Source: ZC4RG42 sp003242425
Lineage (GTDB): Bacteria; Pseudomonadota; Gammaproteobacteria; Burkholderiales; SG8-39
Assembly (NCBI GenBank): GCA_937907425.1
Contig: CALCIE010000022.1
Coordinates: 1 to 23,215, forward strand
DNA length: 23,215 nucleotides
Direction: 5' to 3'
Part shown: positions 14,130 to 21,450 of the stretch, piece after piece
How the letters are laid out: the number at the start of each line of letters is the position of its first letter
Numbering within the stretch: position 1 is the first letter of the stretch
Translations under genes and position numbers: made by a program
Notes under the pieces: generated by a model
The model's input: the letters and a program-made list of their open reading frames with translations, nothing else
Told to the model about the DNA's origin: nothing
Database searches by the model: none

Positions 14130-14405
14130 TCAGCGGGTTTGCTCCGAGAGCAGATCCAAAGCGATCGATTTGGCGCCGATGGTGCTCTCCAGGATCGCTT
14201 TGGCGTTCTCCAGGCGGTCGCGCGGGATCAAGGCATGGCCGTCGAGCATCACGGCACCGGCCAGAATGGAGCGCAACTCATCGAGCAGCGCCACTTCGGC
14301 GCGCAGCGAGTCCTTGAACGTGTGGAGAGGGATGGCGCCCATGCCGAGCGCCATCATTGCTTCGTGCAGCATCTGCGCCTGTGTCCGCTCGAGGCATTGG
14401 GACAT
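14130..14405 (-). CDS. Small helical hypothetical protein
   Basis: This 91-residue protein is not recognised. It is helical (SQCLERTQAQMLHEAMMALGMG, TFKDSLRAEVALLDELRSIL, RDRLENAKAILESTIGAKSIALDLLSE), soluble and acidic to neutral, with one cysteine. The ATG at 14405 is preceded by purine-rich AGGAAGCGAAAG, whose GAAAG is at a plausible Shine-Dalgarno distance. A promoter-like pair lies at 14463-14489. The same style of protein occurs 255 bp downstream on the same strand, though I see no clear sequence similarity between the two. The 14406-14462 interval holds only the presumed leader; 13969-14129 shows nothing convincing. Confidence 0.55.
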   Translation of the reverse strand: MSQCLERTQAQMLHEAMMALGMGAIPLHTFKDSLRAEVALLDELRSILAGAVMLDGHALIPRDRLENAKAILESTIGAKSIALDLLSEQTR

Positions 14406-14462
14406 GATCGATTCTTTCGCTTCCTGACGTACCGCGCATTCTGCCGCGGGCGGATGACGGGA

Positions 14463-14489
14463 ATATTACGCGCCCTCCGCCGCAGTCAA
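14463..14489 (-). promoter_or_regulatory. Promoter candidate for the 91-residue protein
   Basis: On the minus strand TTGACT (14489-14484) and TAATAT (14468-14463) are separated by 15 nt, shorter than ideal. The -35 box begins inside the T-run of the terminator at 14488-14516, so one transcript would end where the next promoter begins. Confidence 0.4.
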
Positions 14490-14516
14490 AAAAAACGCTT
14501 GCGCGACGCAAGCGTT
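14488..14516 (-). terminator. Strong intrinsic terminator (minus strand)
   Basis: Read on the minus strand, AACGCTTGCG pairs with CGCAAGCGTT in a perfect 10-bp stem with a 3-base loop, and eight T residues follow (plus-strand A-run 14488-14495). This is a textbook rho-independent terminator. No protein gene ends here: the transporter upstream already has its own terminator at 14626-14660. Confidence 0.88.
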
Positions 14517-14579
14517 CAATGCGCCCCCTGGTGCGGGGCTTCGGGGGAGATCACGCTTCCAAGTCGAAACGGACGCGCT
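14488..14579 (-). ncRNA. Candidate small regulatory RNA, about 92 nt
   Basis: The segment between a promoter-like pair (14586-14613) and a strong terminator with eight T residues (14488-14516) contains no credible open reading frame. It would produce an RNA of about 92 nt starting near 14579. The transcript has a middle hairpin in which CCCCC (plus 14543-14547) can pair with GGGGG (plus 14524-14528). It exposes a C-rich stretch, TCTCCCCC, that could pair with Shine-Dalgarno sequences, and ends in an Hfq-style stem plus U-tail. It is separated from the transporter by that gene's own terminator. It matches no RNA family I recognise. Confidence 0.5.
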
Positions 14580-14585
14580 TAAGGT

Positions 14586-14613
14586 GCCATATCGCGCTGG
14601 CAAGTGTTGTCAA
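14586..14613 (-). promoter_or_regulatory. Promoter of the candidate small RNA
   Basis: On the minus strand an exact consensus -35 TTGACA (14613-14608) is followed after 16 nt by TATGGC (14591-14586). The bases just upstream are T-rich (CATCTTT), partly from the preceding terminator. The predicted start is near 14579-14580. Confidence 0.55.
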
Positions 14614-14625
14614 AAAAGATGGCAG

Positions 14626-14660
14626 AAAGAAAAAGGGCGCGCCCGGCAAAGGCGCGCCCT
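14626..14660 (-). terminator. Intrinsic terminator of the MFS transporter gene
   Basis: On the minus strand AGGGCGCGCC pairs with GGCGCGCCCT (10 bp, 7-base loop) and is followed by TTTTCTTTC. It begins 17 bp after the transporter stop codon, as expected for a rho-independent terminator. Confidence 0.88.
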
Positions 14661-14677
14661 GTAGCGCGAAGCGTCGA

Positions 14678-16309
14678 TCAGAGATCGACGCGGACCTTGT
14701 GGTCCTTGGTTTCTTTCAGGAACAGCGTGCCGATCACCAGCGTCATCACCGCGACGCCGATCGGATACCACAGGCCGTAGTAGATGTTGCCCGTGTACGC
14801 CACCGTCGCCGTGGCCAGCAGCGGCAGCATGCCGCCGAACCAGCCGTTGCCGATATGGTAGGGCAGCGACATCGAGGTGTAGCGGATCTGCGCCGGGAAC
14901 AGCTCGACCAGGAAGGCCGCGATCGGACCGTACACCATGGTCACATAGATCACCATGATGACGAGGATCAGCTCGGCCATGAACCAGTTGACCTGGCTCG
15001 GGTCGGCCTTGGTCGGGAAGCCTGCTTCGGCCAGCGCCTTCTTGTACTCGGCCTCGTTCCAGCCGTACAGCACCTTGTCGCCGATCCGCGTCACCACTGT
15101 CTGACCCGGCTCGGCCGGCACGGACTTGAACGTGATCCCCTGCTTGGTGAGGAAGTCCTTCGCTCGGTCGCAGTCGGAGAAGCGGGTCCAGGGACCGACG
15201 AACACGTGCACGTCGCAATCATCGGCCGCCACGGTCACCACCGTGTTCGCGTTGGCCGCCTCCAGCGCCGGGTTGACGTAGTGGGTCAGGCCCTTGAAGA
15301 GCGGGAAGTAGGTCAACGCCGCAAGCAGGCAGCCGGCCATGATGATCTTCTTGCGCCCGATCTTGTCCGACAGCCAGCCGAAGAAGATGAAGAACGGCGT
15401 GCCGATCAGGAGCGAGATCGCGATCATGATGTACGCGAGCTGATAATCGAGCTTGAGCGTGATCTGCAGGAAGAACAGCGCATAGAATTGGCCGGTGTAC
15501 CAGACCACGCCCTGGCCGGCGGTGGCGCCGAGCAGCGCGAGCAGCACGATCTTGCCGTTGCTCCAGTTGGCGAAGCTCTCCTTGAGCGGCGCCTTCGAGG
15601 TCTTGCCTTCGGCCTTGATCTTGCGGAACACCGGCGACTCTTCCAGCTTCAACCGGATGTAGACCGAGAACACCAGCAGCACCAGCGAGAGCAGGAAGGG
15701 AATGCGCCAGCCCCAGTCGGAGAACTCCTCGGTGCTCATCATGCTGCGGCACACCATGATCACCGCCAGGGACAGGAAGAAGCCCAGGGTCGCGGTGGTC
15801 TGGATCCAGCTGGTGTCGAAGCCGCGACGGTTCTCGGGCGCATGCTCGGCGACGTAGGTCGCCGCTCCGCCGTACTCACCGCCCAGCGCCAGGCCTTGCA
15901 GCAGGCGCAGCGTGACGAGGATGATGGGCGCGGCCCAGCCGATGGTGTAGAAGGTGGGCAACAGGCCGACCGCGAAGGTCGAGGCGCCCATCACGATGAT
16001 CGTGATGAGGAATGTGTATTTGCGCCCCACCAAATCGCCGATCCGGCCGAATACCACGGCCCCGAAGGGGCGCACCAGGAAGCCCGCCGCGTAGGTCGCG
16101 AAACTCGCGAGCAGCGCTGCCGTGTCGTTGCCCGGCGGGAAGAACAGCCTCGCGAAGAACGGCGCGAGCGTCGCGTAAAGGTAGAAGTCGTACCACTCGA
16201 AGACCGTGCCGAGCGACGACGCGAAGATGACCCGTTTCTCTTCAGGTTTGAAATCCGCCTGGCGGGCCGGGGTTGCGCCGCCGGCGGCGGAGTCATGTGC
16301 AGTCGACAT
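14678..16309 (-). CDS. MFS transporter, metabolite:H+ symporter type, with periplasmic insertion
   Basis: Inner-membrane transporter of 543 residues, probably for an organic acid, osmolyte or related metabolite. The N-terminus SSLGTVFEWYDFYLYATLAPFFA, the loop GRIGDLVGRKYTF (88-100), QGLALGGEYGGAATYVAEHAP and EESPVFRK are typical of the ProP/KgtP/ShiA-like MHS subfamily. The second-half motif GWLSDKIGRKK lies at 311-321. Between helix 9 (322-340) and helix 10 (443-463) sits about 100 extra soluble residues facing the periplasm, with Cys365 and Cys380. Family members without it are about 430-450 residues long. A strong Shine-Dalgarno sequence, GAGGAGG, precedes the ATG at 16309. The substrate cannot be told from sequence. 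Confidence 0.93.
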   Translation of the reverse strand: MSTAHDSAAGGATPARQADFKPEEKRVIFASSLGTVFEWYDFYLYATLAPFFARLFFPPGNDTAALLASFATYAAGFLVRPFGAVVFGRIGDLVGRKYTFLITIIVMGASTFAVGLLPTFYTIGWAAPIILVTLRLLQGLALGGEYGGAATYVAEHAPENRRGFDTSWIQTTATLGFFLSLAVIMVCRSMMSTEEFSDWGWRIPFLLSLVLLVFSVYIRLKLEESPVFRKIKAEGKTSKAPLKESFANWSNGKIVLLALLGATAGQGVVWYTGQFYALFFLQITLKLDYQLAYIMIAISLLIGTPFFIFFGWLSDKIGRKKIIMAGCLLAALTYFPLFKGLTHYVNPALEAANANTVVTVAADDCDVHVFVGPWTRFSDCDRAKDFLTKQGITFKSVPAEPGQTVVTRIGDKVLYGWNEAEYKKALAEAGFPTKADPSQVNWFMAELILVIMVIYVTMVYGPIAAFLVELFPAQIRYTSMSLPYHIGNGWFGGMLPLLATATVAYTGNIYYGLWYPIGVAVMTLVIGTLFLKETKDHKVRVDL

Positions 16310-16402
16310 CGTTTCTCCTCCTCTTTGCTGATGGACATCCGCGTCTCGTTACCCAGCGGGTATCGGGACACGCCTTCAAGCCGGAAGGAGAGAAACGAGT
16401 CG

Positions 16403-16425
16403 GCCGCCTGCGGCGGCTTCTTTTT
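16403..16425 (+). terminator. Plus-strand terminator-like hairpin in the transporter upstream region
   Basis: GCCGCC-TGC-GGCGGC followed by TTCTTTTT has the form of an intrinsic terminator on the plus strand. No plus-strand gene ends here; it lies about 95 bp upstream of the minus-strand transporter. It could end an antisense transcript or simply form part of the transporter leader, where its T-run reads as A residues. Confidence 0.55.
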
Positions 16426-16432
16426 AGAGTCT

Positions 16433-16482
16433 CGTTCTCATCCGCCCGGCTTGCTCCTCTTTACGGGCAGGCGATGAGAACG
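16433..16482 (-). promoter_or_regulatory. Long inverted repeat in the transporter leader
   Basis: CGTTCTCATC (16433-16442) and GATGAGAACG (16473-16482) form a perfect 10-bp stem enclosing a second stem GCCCG/CGGGC (16444-16448 with 16464-16468). On the minus strand the loop shows AAGAGGAGCAAG, and the closing arm contains ATGAGAACGAGACTCTAA, a five-codon frame (MRTRL) 12 nt after AGGAG. A -10-like TATACA lies just upstream (16498-16493) without a good -35 box. An attenuator or a regulator site are possible; no known riboswitch class is recognised. The rest of 16500-16672 shows nothing firm. Confidence 0.5.
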
Positions 16483-16672
16483 ACATGGTCAGTGTATAGC
16501 TGCTGCTCAAGTCGATCCCCCAACAGCCTGCTACAGCTTCGTCGCGCCCGGAAGGGCGCAGCGGTGCGCAGCATACTCCTTTTGTCCCCATGCGCACCAG
16601 CACCGCATAAAGGGGGCGAGCCGGCACGCCGCTGGCACGGTATCTAAACCCCTCCCGGAAAAGGGTTTTGGT

Positions 16673-17194
16673 GTGCCCGGCAGACCGATTCTCATCGACC
16701 TCGCCATCGCCCTGTGTGCGGGCTATGTGGCGACCCGGGTCAGCGACAAGGCGCAGCGTCTGTTCTACCGGCTGACCCCGGTGACGGAGAAACTGCGCGA
16801 GCCCGACTATCCCGGCTGCTCGTCGGCCGAGCAGGCGGCGCGCATGACCGCCGAGGCGCTCGGCGTCCGCCGCACGCGTCGCCGCATCGGCATCATGAAA
16901 TCCTGCATCCATTACGGTCTGGGCAGCCTGTGGGGCGCGCTCTATCCGCCGTTGCGCCGCGCGCCGGGACTGGGGCCGCTTGCCGCCGGCACGGCGCTCG
17001 GCGCCGGCCTGTCCGTGCTGGTGGACGAGGGCGTCTGCCCCGCGCTGGGCATCACCGCACCCAACCGCGCCTATCCGCTCAGCGCCCACGCGCGCGGGCT
17101 GGCGGTGCATCTCGTCTACGGTCTGACGCTCGCGCTTTGCGCCGAGGCCCTGCGCCGCGCCTTGCGCACGCGCGACGAAGAGGCGGCTGGGTGA
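16673..17194 (+). CDS. YagU/DUF1440-like inner-membrane protein
   Basis: The 173-residue protein has a hydrophobic N-terminal helix (about 5-22), a charged middle segment, and further hydrophobic stretches at about 78-92, 100-118 and 145-162. The layout (LIDLAIALCAGYVATRVSDKAQRLFYRLTP, MKSCIHYGLGSLWGALYPPLR, HLVYGLTLALCAEALRR) resembles DUF1440/YagU proteins, a family linked to acid resistance in E. coli. I recall the family from its pattern, so the assignment is moderate. The start is a GTG at 16673 with AAGGG upstream; GTG at 16671 is out of frame. It converges with the YihY gene, 6 bp between stops. Confidence 0.7.
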   Translation: MPGRPILIDLAIALCAGYVATRVSDKAQRLFYRLTPVTEKLREPDYPGCSSAEQAARMTAEALGVRRTRRRIGIMKSCIHYGLGSLWGALYPPLRRAPGLGPLAAGTALGAGLSVLVDEGVCPALGITAPNRAYPLSAHARGLAVHLVYGLTLALCAEALRRALRTRDEEAAG

Positions 17195-17200
17195 GGCGGT

Positions 17201-18169
17201 TCAGCGTCCGCGCGCCTCGCCGAGCGTATCGGCGGCATAGGCGCCGCGGCTGCCCATCGGCTGCGGCGGGCCTTCGGTCGTATCCTTGCGCGTCTGCCGT
17301 TCGATTTCGGCGTTGGTCTCGGCGCCCAGCAGCACCGCATAGGTGCTGATGTACATCCACATCAGCAGCACCACCACCGCGCCGAGCGAACCGTAGGTGG
17401 CGTCGTAATCGGCGACGAAGCTCACGTACAGCGAAAAGCCGATCGAGCCGAGCAGCCACAGCACGCCCGCGCACAGCGCGCCCGGCGAGACCCATGACCA
17501 GCGCGCCTCCTCGCGCGCCGGTGCCCAGCGATACAGGGCGGCGAGCACCAGCAGCAGGACGACCAGGATCAGCGGCCAGCGCAGAATCTGCACCGTCCAT
17601 TCGACCACCTCTCCCAAGCCCACGAATTGCAGCAGCGCGGGAATCACGGCGATCAACGCCAGTGCCACGACCACGAAGGCCATGACCCCGAGCGTGAGCA
17701 CCAGGGCAATGAGGTTGAGCTTGAGGAAGCCGCGCTTCTCGCGTTCGTCGTAGGCCACGTTCAAGGCGGTGATGAGGGCCTTGGTGCCGTTCATCGCGCT
17801 CCAGAGCGAAACCAGCAGGCCGATGGCCGCGCCGAGGCCGAGCGCCCGGCCGGACCGCGAGGCCAGCCGCGTGAGCTGCTCCTCCAGCATGCGCCGCGCG
17901 TCTTCGGGCAGCACGTTGCCGAGCGCGTCGAGCTGCGTGCCGATGGATTGAGGATCGGAGAACAAACCGTAGATGGCGACAAACGCCGCCATGGCCGGCA
18001 CGATGGCGAGCAGCAGGTAGAAGGCGACGCCCGCGGCGACGATCGACATGTTGTCGTCGCTGATCTCCGCCTTGACGCGCAACAGGATGTCTTTCCAGCC
18101 CCGTTTCGGGATCTGGGCGGGGTTGCTGGCTTCACGGCCGCGTCCGGCTCCCTCTTCCGGGCTCGCCAT
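17201..18169 (-). CDS. YihY/BrkB family inner-membrane protein
   Basis: A polytopic protein of 322 residues with about six membrane helices. Family landmarks are DDNMSIVAAGVAFYLLLAIVPAMAAFVAIYGLF near the N-terminus, LWSAMNGTKALITALNVAYDEREKRGFLKL in the middle, and YGSLGAVVVLLMWMYISTYAVLLGAETNAEIE near the end. The YihY/BrkB family was once annotated as ribonuclease BN; that role is not correct and the function remains unclear. The start is the ATG at 18169 with AGGA nearby; the longer frame to 18235 adds unrelated sequence. The C-terminal tail (DTTEGPPQPMGSRGAYAADTLGEARGR) is soluble. It is the last of four minus-strand genes that may form one loose transcription unit. Confidence 0.92.
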   Translation of the reverse strand: MASPEEGAGRGREASNPAQIPKRGWKDILLRVKAEISDDNMSIVAAGVAFYLLLAIVPAMAAFVAIYGLFSDPQSIGTQLDALGNVLPEDARRMLEEQLTRLASRSGRALGLGAAIGLLVSLWSAMNGTKALITALNVAYDEREKRGFLKLNLIALVLTLGVMAFVVVALALIAVIPALLQFVGLGEVVEWTVQILRWPLILVVLLLVLAALYRWAPAREEARWSWVSPGALCAGVLWLLGSIGFSLYVSFVADYDATYGSLGAVVVLLMWMYISTYAVLLGAETNAEIERQTRKDTTEGPPQPMGSRGAYAADTLGEARGR

Positions 18170-18263
18170 GCTGGATCCTCGCTGACGTGGACAGGGCGAA
18201 GCCGACGCGGCCTCGCCCGCAGGCAGGCATTGCATGCCCCGTACCCGGGTGCGGACGGCGGAT

Positions 18264-18587
18264 TCAGAGCGGCGCGTTCATCACTTTCAGGCCGACATAG
18301 GCGGCGGCGATGACCGCGTTCACCGGCACGGTCAGCGCACTGGGGACATAGAACATGGCCGACCACATGGGCTCGCCCAGCAGCAGTTCCACGACCGCGC
18401 CGAGCAGGTAGAACAGCGCGCCGCAACACAGCCAGCGGCGCATGTAGGTCGGCAGCCAGACGGCTTGCGAACGGTTGTGGCGCCAGGCGGCCGCGCGCTC
18501 CAGCGGCGTGCCGCGGCACATGTCCCGAAACAGCCAGGTGAAAAAGAAGTAACGGTAGAGCAGGGTGGGGAGCGCGATGGCGGCCAC
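18264..18587 (-). CDS. Small hypothetical membrane protein
   Basis: The product is a 107-residue protein with three hydrophobic segments (about 5-20, 51-70 and 82-103) and a conserved-looking middle with Trp and Arg residues (FRDMCRGTPLERAAAWRHNRSQAVWLPTYMRRW). The start is set by a strong Shine-Dalgarno sequence, GCGGAGGAAAC, directly before a GTG at 18587; the ATG at 18611 lies upstream of that site and the open frame further upstream belongs to the opposite reading of the EamA gene. I do not recognise the family. It sits between the EamA and YihY genes on the same strand, with gaps of about 86 and 94 bp. Confidence 0.7.
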   Translation of the reverse strand: MAAIALPTLLYRYFFFTWLFRDMCRGTPLERAAAWRHNRSQAVWLPTYMRRWLCCGALFYLLGAVVELLLGEPMWSAMFYVPSALTVPVNAVIAAAYVGLKVMNAPL

Positions 18588-18673
18588 GTTTCCTCCGCTT
18601 GAATGCGGCATCCGCCAGCCGGGCCGCTTTGATATGCCAGACCGGATCGGCGCCGTGTGGTTCCGTTCACCCT

Positions 18674-19582
18674 TCAGGCACGCGGAGGGCGCACCACCAG
18701 GGCCACACCCAGCGCACAGCTTGCCATGCCCAAGAGCGCCCAGCCGCCGAAACGTTCGCCGAACAGCAGCCAGGCCATCAGCGCCGTGGTCGGCGGCACC
18801 AGATAGAACAGGGCGGTCACCCGCGTCGCGGCGCCGCGCCGGATGAGCACGTAAAGGAGCATGATGGAGGCGATCGACAACACCAGCACCAGCCAGCCGA
18901 GCGCGAACAGGAACTGCGGCGTCCACTGCACCTGCAGATCCTCGAGCAGGGGCGCGAGCAGCAGATAGAGCGCGAGACAGGCGCCGTACTGGATCACCGC
19001 GCCGCTGAGCAGGTTGAGGTGCGGGCAATAGCGCTTCTGGTAGATCGTGCCGAGCGTGATGGAGGCCAGGGCCAGCAGCGCCAGCGCGAAGGCCGCGGCG
19101 TCGGCCGACAAATCCAGCTTCTCCCACACCACCAGGGCGACGCCCAGGAGGCCGAGACACAGTCCCAGCCACTGGCGCGGCGTCACGCGCTCACCCAGCC
19201 ACGCCGCCGCGAGGAACGCGGTCAGCACCGGCTGCAGCCCGACGATCAGGGCTACCACGCCCGCCGACATACCCAGCGAAAGGGCGCTGAACACGCCGCC
19301 CAGGTAGCCGGCGTGCAGCATCAAACCGGCCACGGCGATGTGCGCCCAGTCGCGCCCGCTGCGCGGCCAGGCGGCCTTGAGCAGCCAGGCGATGGGCAGC
19401 AGGACGGCCACCACCGCGGCAAAGCGGATCAGCAGGAAGGTGAGCGGCCCCGCGTAGGGGAGACCCAGCTTGCCGCCAATGAAGCCCGAGCTCCACAACA
19501 CGACGAACGTCGCCGGCGCGAAACGCACCAGTCCGTTGTCGGCACGGGCGGCCGTGGCGTCGATCGTCCGGGATTCGCTCAT
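18674..19582 (-). CDS. EamA/DMT family exporter
   Basis: Drug/metabolite transporter of 302 residues made of two EamA repeats, ten membrane helices in total. The first repeat begins FAPATFVVLWSSGFIGGKLGLPYAGPLTFLLIRFA and ends LGLLGVALVV. The second runs from ALALLALASITLGTIYQKRY to VPPTTALMAWLLFGERFGGWALLGMASCALGVALVV, where the proline-rich end of helix 9 and FGERF are family features. Such proteins usually export amino acids or other metabolites; the substrate is unknown. The ATG at 19582 lies about 71 bp downstream of the glyoxalase stop on the same strand. Confidence 0.92.
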   Translation of the reverse strand: MSESRTIDATAARADNGLVRFAPATFVVLWSSGFIGGKLGLPYAGPLTFLLIRFAAVVAVLLPIAWLLKAAWPRSGRDWAHIAVAGLMLHAGYLGGVFSALSLGMSAGVVALIVGLQPVLTAFLAAAWLGERVTPRQWLGLCLGLLGVALVVWEKLDLSADAAAFALALLALASITLGTIYQKRYCPHLNLLSGAVIQYGACLALYLLLAPLLEDLQVQWTPQFLFALGWLVLVLSIASIMLLYVLIRRGAATRVTALFYLVPPTTALMAWLLFGERFGGWALLGMASCALGVALVVRPPRA

Positions 19583-19653
19583 GAATGGCAGGCGCGAATG
19601 AGCCGGGCTTCAGGCCGGCGCCCGGCTCGCAGCGCTTGGGCGCACGCGGGCCC

Positions 19654-20190
19654 TCAGCGGCCGAGACCGGCCAGACGACCCGCTTCGAGGATTTCGATCC
19701 AGTAGCCGTCCGGATCCTTGATGAAGGCGATGTCGCGCATCTTGCCCTGATCGGGACGCTTGACGTAGGTGACGTTGTTTTCGTCGAACCAGCGGATGGC
19801 GGCGTCCAGATCCGGCACCGAGATGCAGATGTGGCCGAAGCCCTGCGGCTGGGCGTTGCCGTCGTGGTACTTGAAGTCCGGATCGTTCTCGGTGCCCCAG
19901 TTGTGGGTGAGCTCCAGCACGCCGCGTTTGCTGAAGGCGTAGACCATGCGCTCGCCTTCGTCCGCGGGCACCGGTTCGTCGCTCGCGGGCAGGGCCAGGA
20001 AATAGAGCGTGAACTTCATTTCCTCGAAATCGAGCCGGCGCAGCACGCGCATGCCGAGCACGCGGGTATAGAAATCGAGCGAAACGACCGGGTCCTTCAC
20101 CCGCAACATGGTGTGGTTGAAGACGAAGCCGCGCGTAGCGGCCGGCGCTTCGGCGCACACGCCCGGATGGATTTCGGTGTTGAATGCCAT
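19654..20190 (-). CDS. gloA: Glyoxalase I (lactoylglutathione lyase), long zinc type
   Basis: Converts the hemithioacetal of methylglyoxal and glutathione to S-lactoylglutathione in the cytoplasm. The 178-residue chain has the metal ligands His26 (FNHTMLRVKD), Glu93 (VLELTHNWG), His120 (GFGHICISV) and Glu166 (GYWIEIL). It also has the extra segments (NWGTENDPDFKYHDGNAQPQ) found in the longer, human- and Pseudomonas-like zinc enzymes but not in short E. coli-type nickel enzymes. The ATG at 20190 is the likely start; the frame continues to a TTG at 20217 that adds nine residues not seen in the family. Confidence 0.94.
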   Translation of the reverse strand: MAFNTEIHPGVCAEAPAATRGFVFNHTMLRVKDPVVSLDFYTRVLGMRVLRRLDFEEMKFTLYFLALPASDEPVPADEGERMVYAFSKRGVLELTHNWGTENDPDFKYHDGNAQPQGFGHICISVPDLDAAIRWFDENNVTYVKRPDQGKMRDIAFIKDPDGYWIEILEAGRLAGLGR

Positions 20191-20311
20191 GGTCGACGTC
20201 GTCGTCAAGGGTTGCAAACGAAAACGCCGATGTTAACCGCCTTCGGCGGCGGCGCACAGGCACAGCGGTTGCGATGATCGTTTCATCGGCGTCGCCCGGA
20301 AGGAAAAACCG

Positions 20312-20506
20312 ATGTCCCAGGCCCCCGAATCTCCCGAGCAATTGCAGCAGCTCTACCGTCAGCTCAAGCTGGGGACGGCCCGCGAACGGGTCAACGACGC
20401 GAACGTCGGCGCCCTCATCGACATGGCGGCGCGCGAGGGCGACACCGAACTGGAGGCGCTGCTGCGGGAATGGGCCGCGCCCTGCGACGGCGAGCCGCCG
20501 GCGTAG
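20312..20506 (+). CDS. Small hypothetical protein
   Basis: A 64-residue acidic soluble protein (SQAPESPEQLQQLYRQLKL, NDANVGALIDMAAREGDTELEALLREWAAP). It is predicted to be helical with one cysteine near the C-terminus. I do not recognise it. A good Shine-Dalgarno sequence, GGAAGGA, lies a few bases before the ATG, and codon use matches the neighbours, so I think it is real. It diverges from gloA. The 20507-20708 interval after it contains no gene that I can support. Confidence 0.6.
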   Translation: MSQAPESPEQLQQLYRQLKLGTARERVNDANVGALIDMAAREGDTELEALLREWAAPCDGEPPA

Positions 20507-20708
20507 CCTTCCCACCCGGGCGCAGGCGCCGCTCTCGGCCCCTTGCGGCAGCCGCATCGAGCCTCATATTCCCCTTGCGACACCGCCCGGGCGGACGGGC
20601 GCCAAAATGCGCCGCCCGTGCGGGCTAATGTCTCGCGGTTGCGGCCGGAACGCTGTTTGAGGCAGCCGGATTTGCGGTACGCTGGCCGTCCGACCGCACT
20701 GAACCGAT

Positions 20709-21341
20709 ATGGCGTCCTTCACCGAATACCTGCGCTTTTTCGTCACGCTCACGGCGGTCGTCGACCCGTTTCTCGCCATTCCCTTCTTTCTCGTCTTCAC
20801 GCGCGGCTACAGCGCCGAGCAACGCGTGCGGCTCGCGCGCATCGTCGCGGTGACGGTGTTCATCGTGCTCGCCCTGGCGGCGTTTTTCGGCGAAGCGATC
20901 CTGGAACTGATCGGCGCGAGTCTGCCCGCCTTCCGGGTCGGCGGCGGGCTTGTGCTGCTGCTGATGGCGCTGGCGATGCTCAACGCGCAGCCGGGACGGG
21001 TGCGGCAGACCGACGACGAGATGAGCGAGGCGGAGAGCGGGGTGGTGAGCGGTGTGGTGCCGATCGCCTTTCCGCTGCTCGCAGGACCGGGTGCCATCAG
21101 CACCTCGATCATCGCCGTGGGGCAGGGCGGATTCGTCCACCGCCTCGCCATCGTGTTCTGCATCGGCCTGGTCTGTCTGGTCTCCTGGGGTGCGCTCGCG
21201 CACGCGCATGCCATCGCCGCGCGCGTGAGCCGGACGGCGCTCAATGTCGCCACCCGCATCCTCGGCCTGCTGCTGGCCGCGATGGCGGTGCAGATCATGG
21301 CCGAGGGCCTGAAGGAACTCCTGCCGGGCCTCGCGCACTGA
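20709..21341 (+). CDS. MarC family integral membrane protein
   Basis: A 210-residue protein with six membrane helices. Family features are the N-terminal FFVTLTAVVDPFLAIPFFLVFTRGYSAEQR (the VDP motif), VGGGLVLLLMALAMLNAQ (helix 3), the helix-4 region VVPIAFPLLAGPGAISTSII, and the C-terminal RTALNVATRILGLLLAAMAVQIMAEGLKEL. The MarC/UPF0056 family (with YchE and YhgN) has no settled function; early links to multiple antibiotic resistance were not borne out. The ATG at 20709 begins the conserved segment. Confidence 0.93.
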   Translation: MASFTEYLRFFVTLTAVVDPFLAIPFFLVFTRGYSAEQRVRLARIVAVTVFIVLALAAFFGEAILELIGASLPAFRVGGGLVLLLMALAMLNAQPGRVRQTDDEMSEAESGVVSGVVPIAFPLLAGPGAISTSIIAVGQGGFVHRLAIVFCIGLVCLVSWGALAHAHAIAARVSRTALNVATRILGLLLAAMAVQIMAEGLKELLPGLAH

Positions 21342-21375
21342 CTGTCGGGCGCCGGCAACTCGGCCGAAAGCACGA

Positions 21376-21404
21376 TTGCCCCGCATTCGCGGTGCGTCTA
21401 CTCT
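21376..21404 (+). promoter_or_regulatory. Promoter candidate for the YeaQ/GlsB-type gene
   Basis: TTGCCC (21376-21381) and TACTCT (21399-21404) are 17 nt apart, 46 bp before the ATG at 21451. The match to consensus is moderate. A separate promoter fits a small stress-type protein following an unrelated MarC gene. Confidence 0.4.
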
Positions 21405-21450
21405 GGCTCGGCATCCGGGTCGGCAGTTCAGCACGCGAAAGGCGGTCACC

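Noticed and set aside
14519..16477. A 652-codon plus-strand frame opposite the MFS transporter
   Set aside because: It is a mirror of a clear 12-helix transporter, is rich in Arg, His and Gln, and starts inside a region with minus-strand terminators.
16424..17110. A 228-codon minus-strand frame opposite the DUF1440-like gene
   Set aside because: No family resemblance, biased composition, and it runs into the transporter leader. Only its last five codons (MRTRL) are of interest, as a possible leader peptide.
18588..19172. A long minus-strand frame continuing upstream of the 107-residue membrane protein
   Set aside because: Most of it overlaps the EamA gene in a shifted frame; a strong ribosome binding site just before the GTG at 18587 marks the real start.
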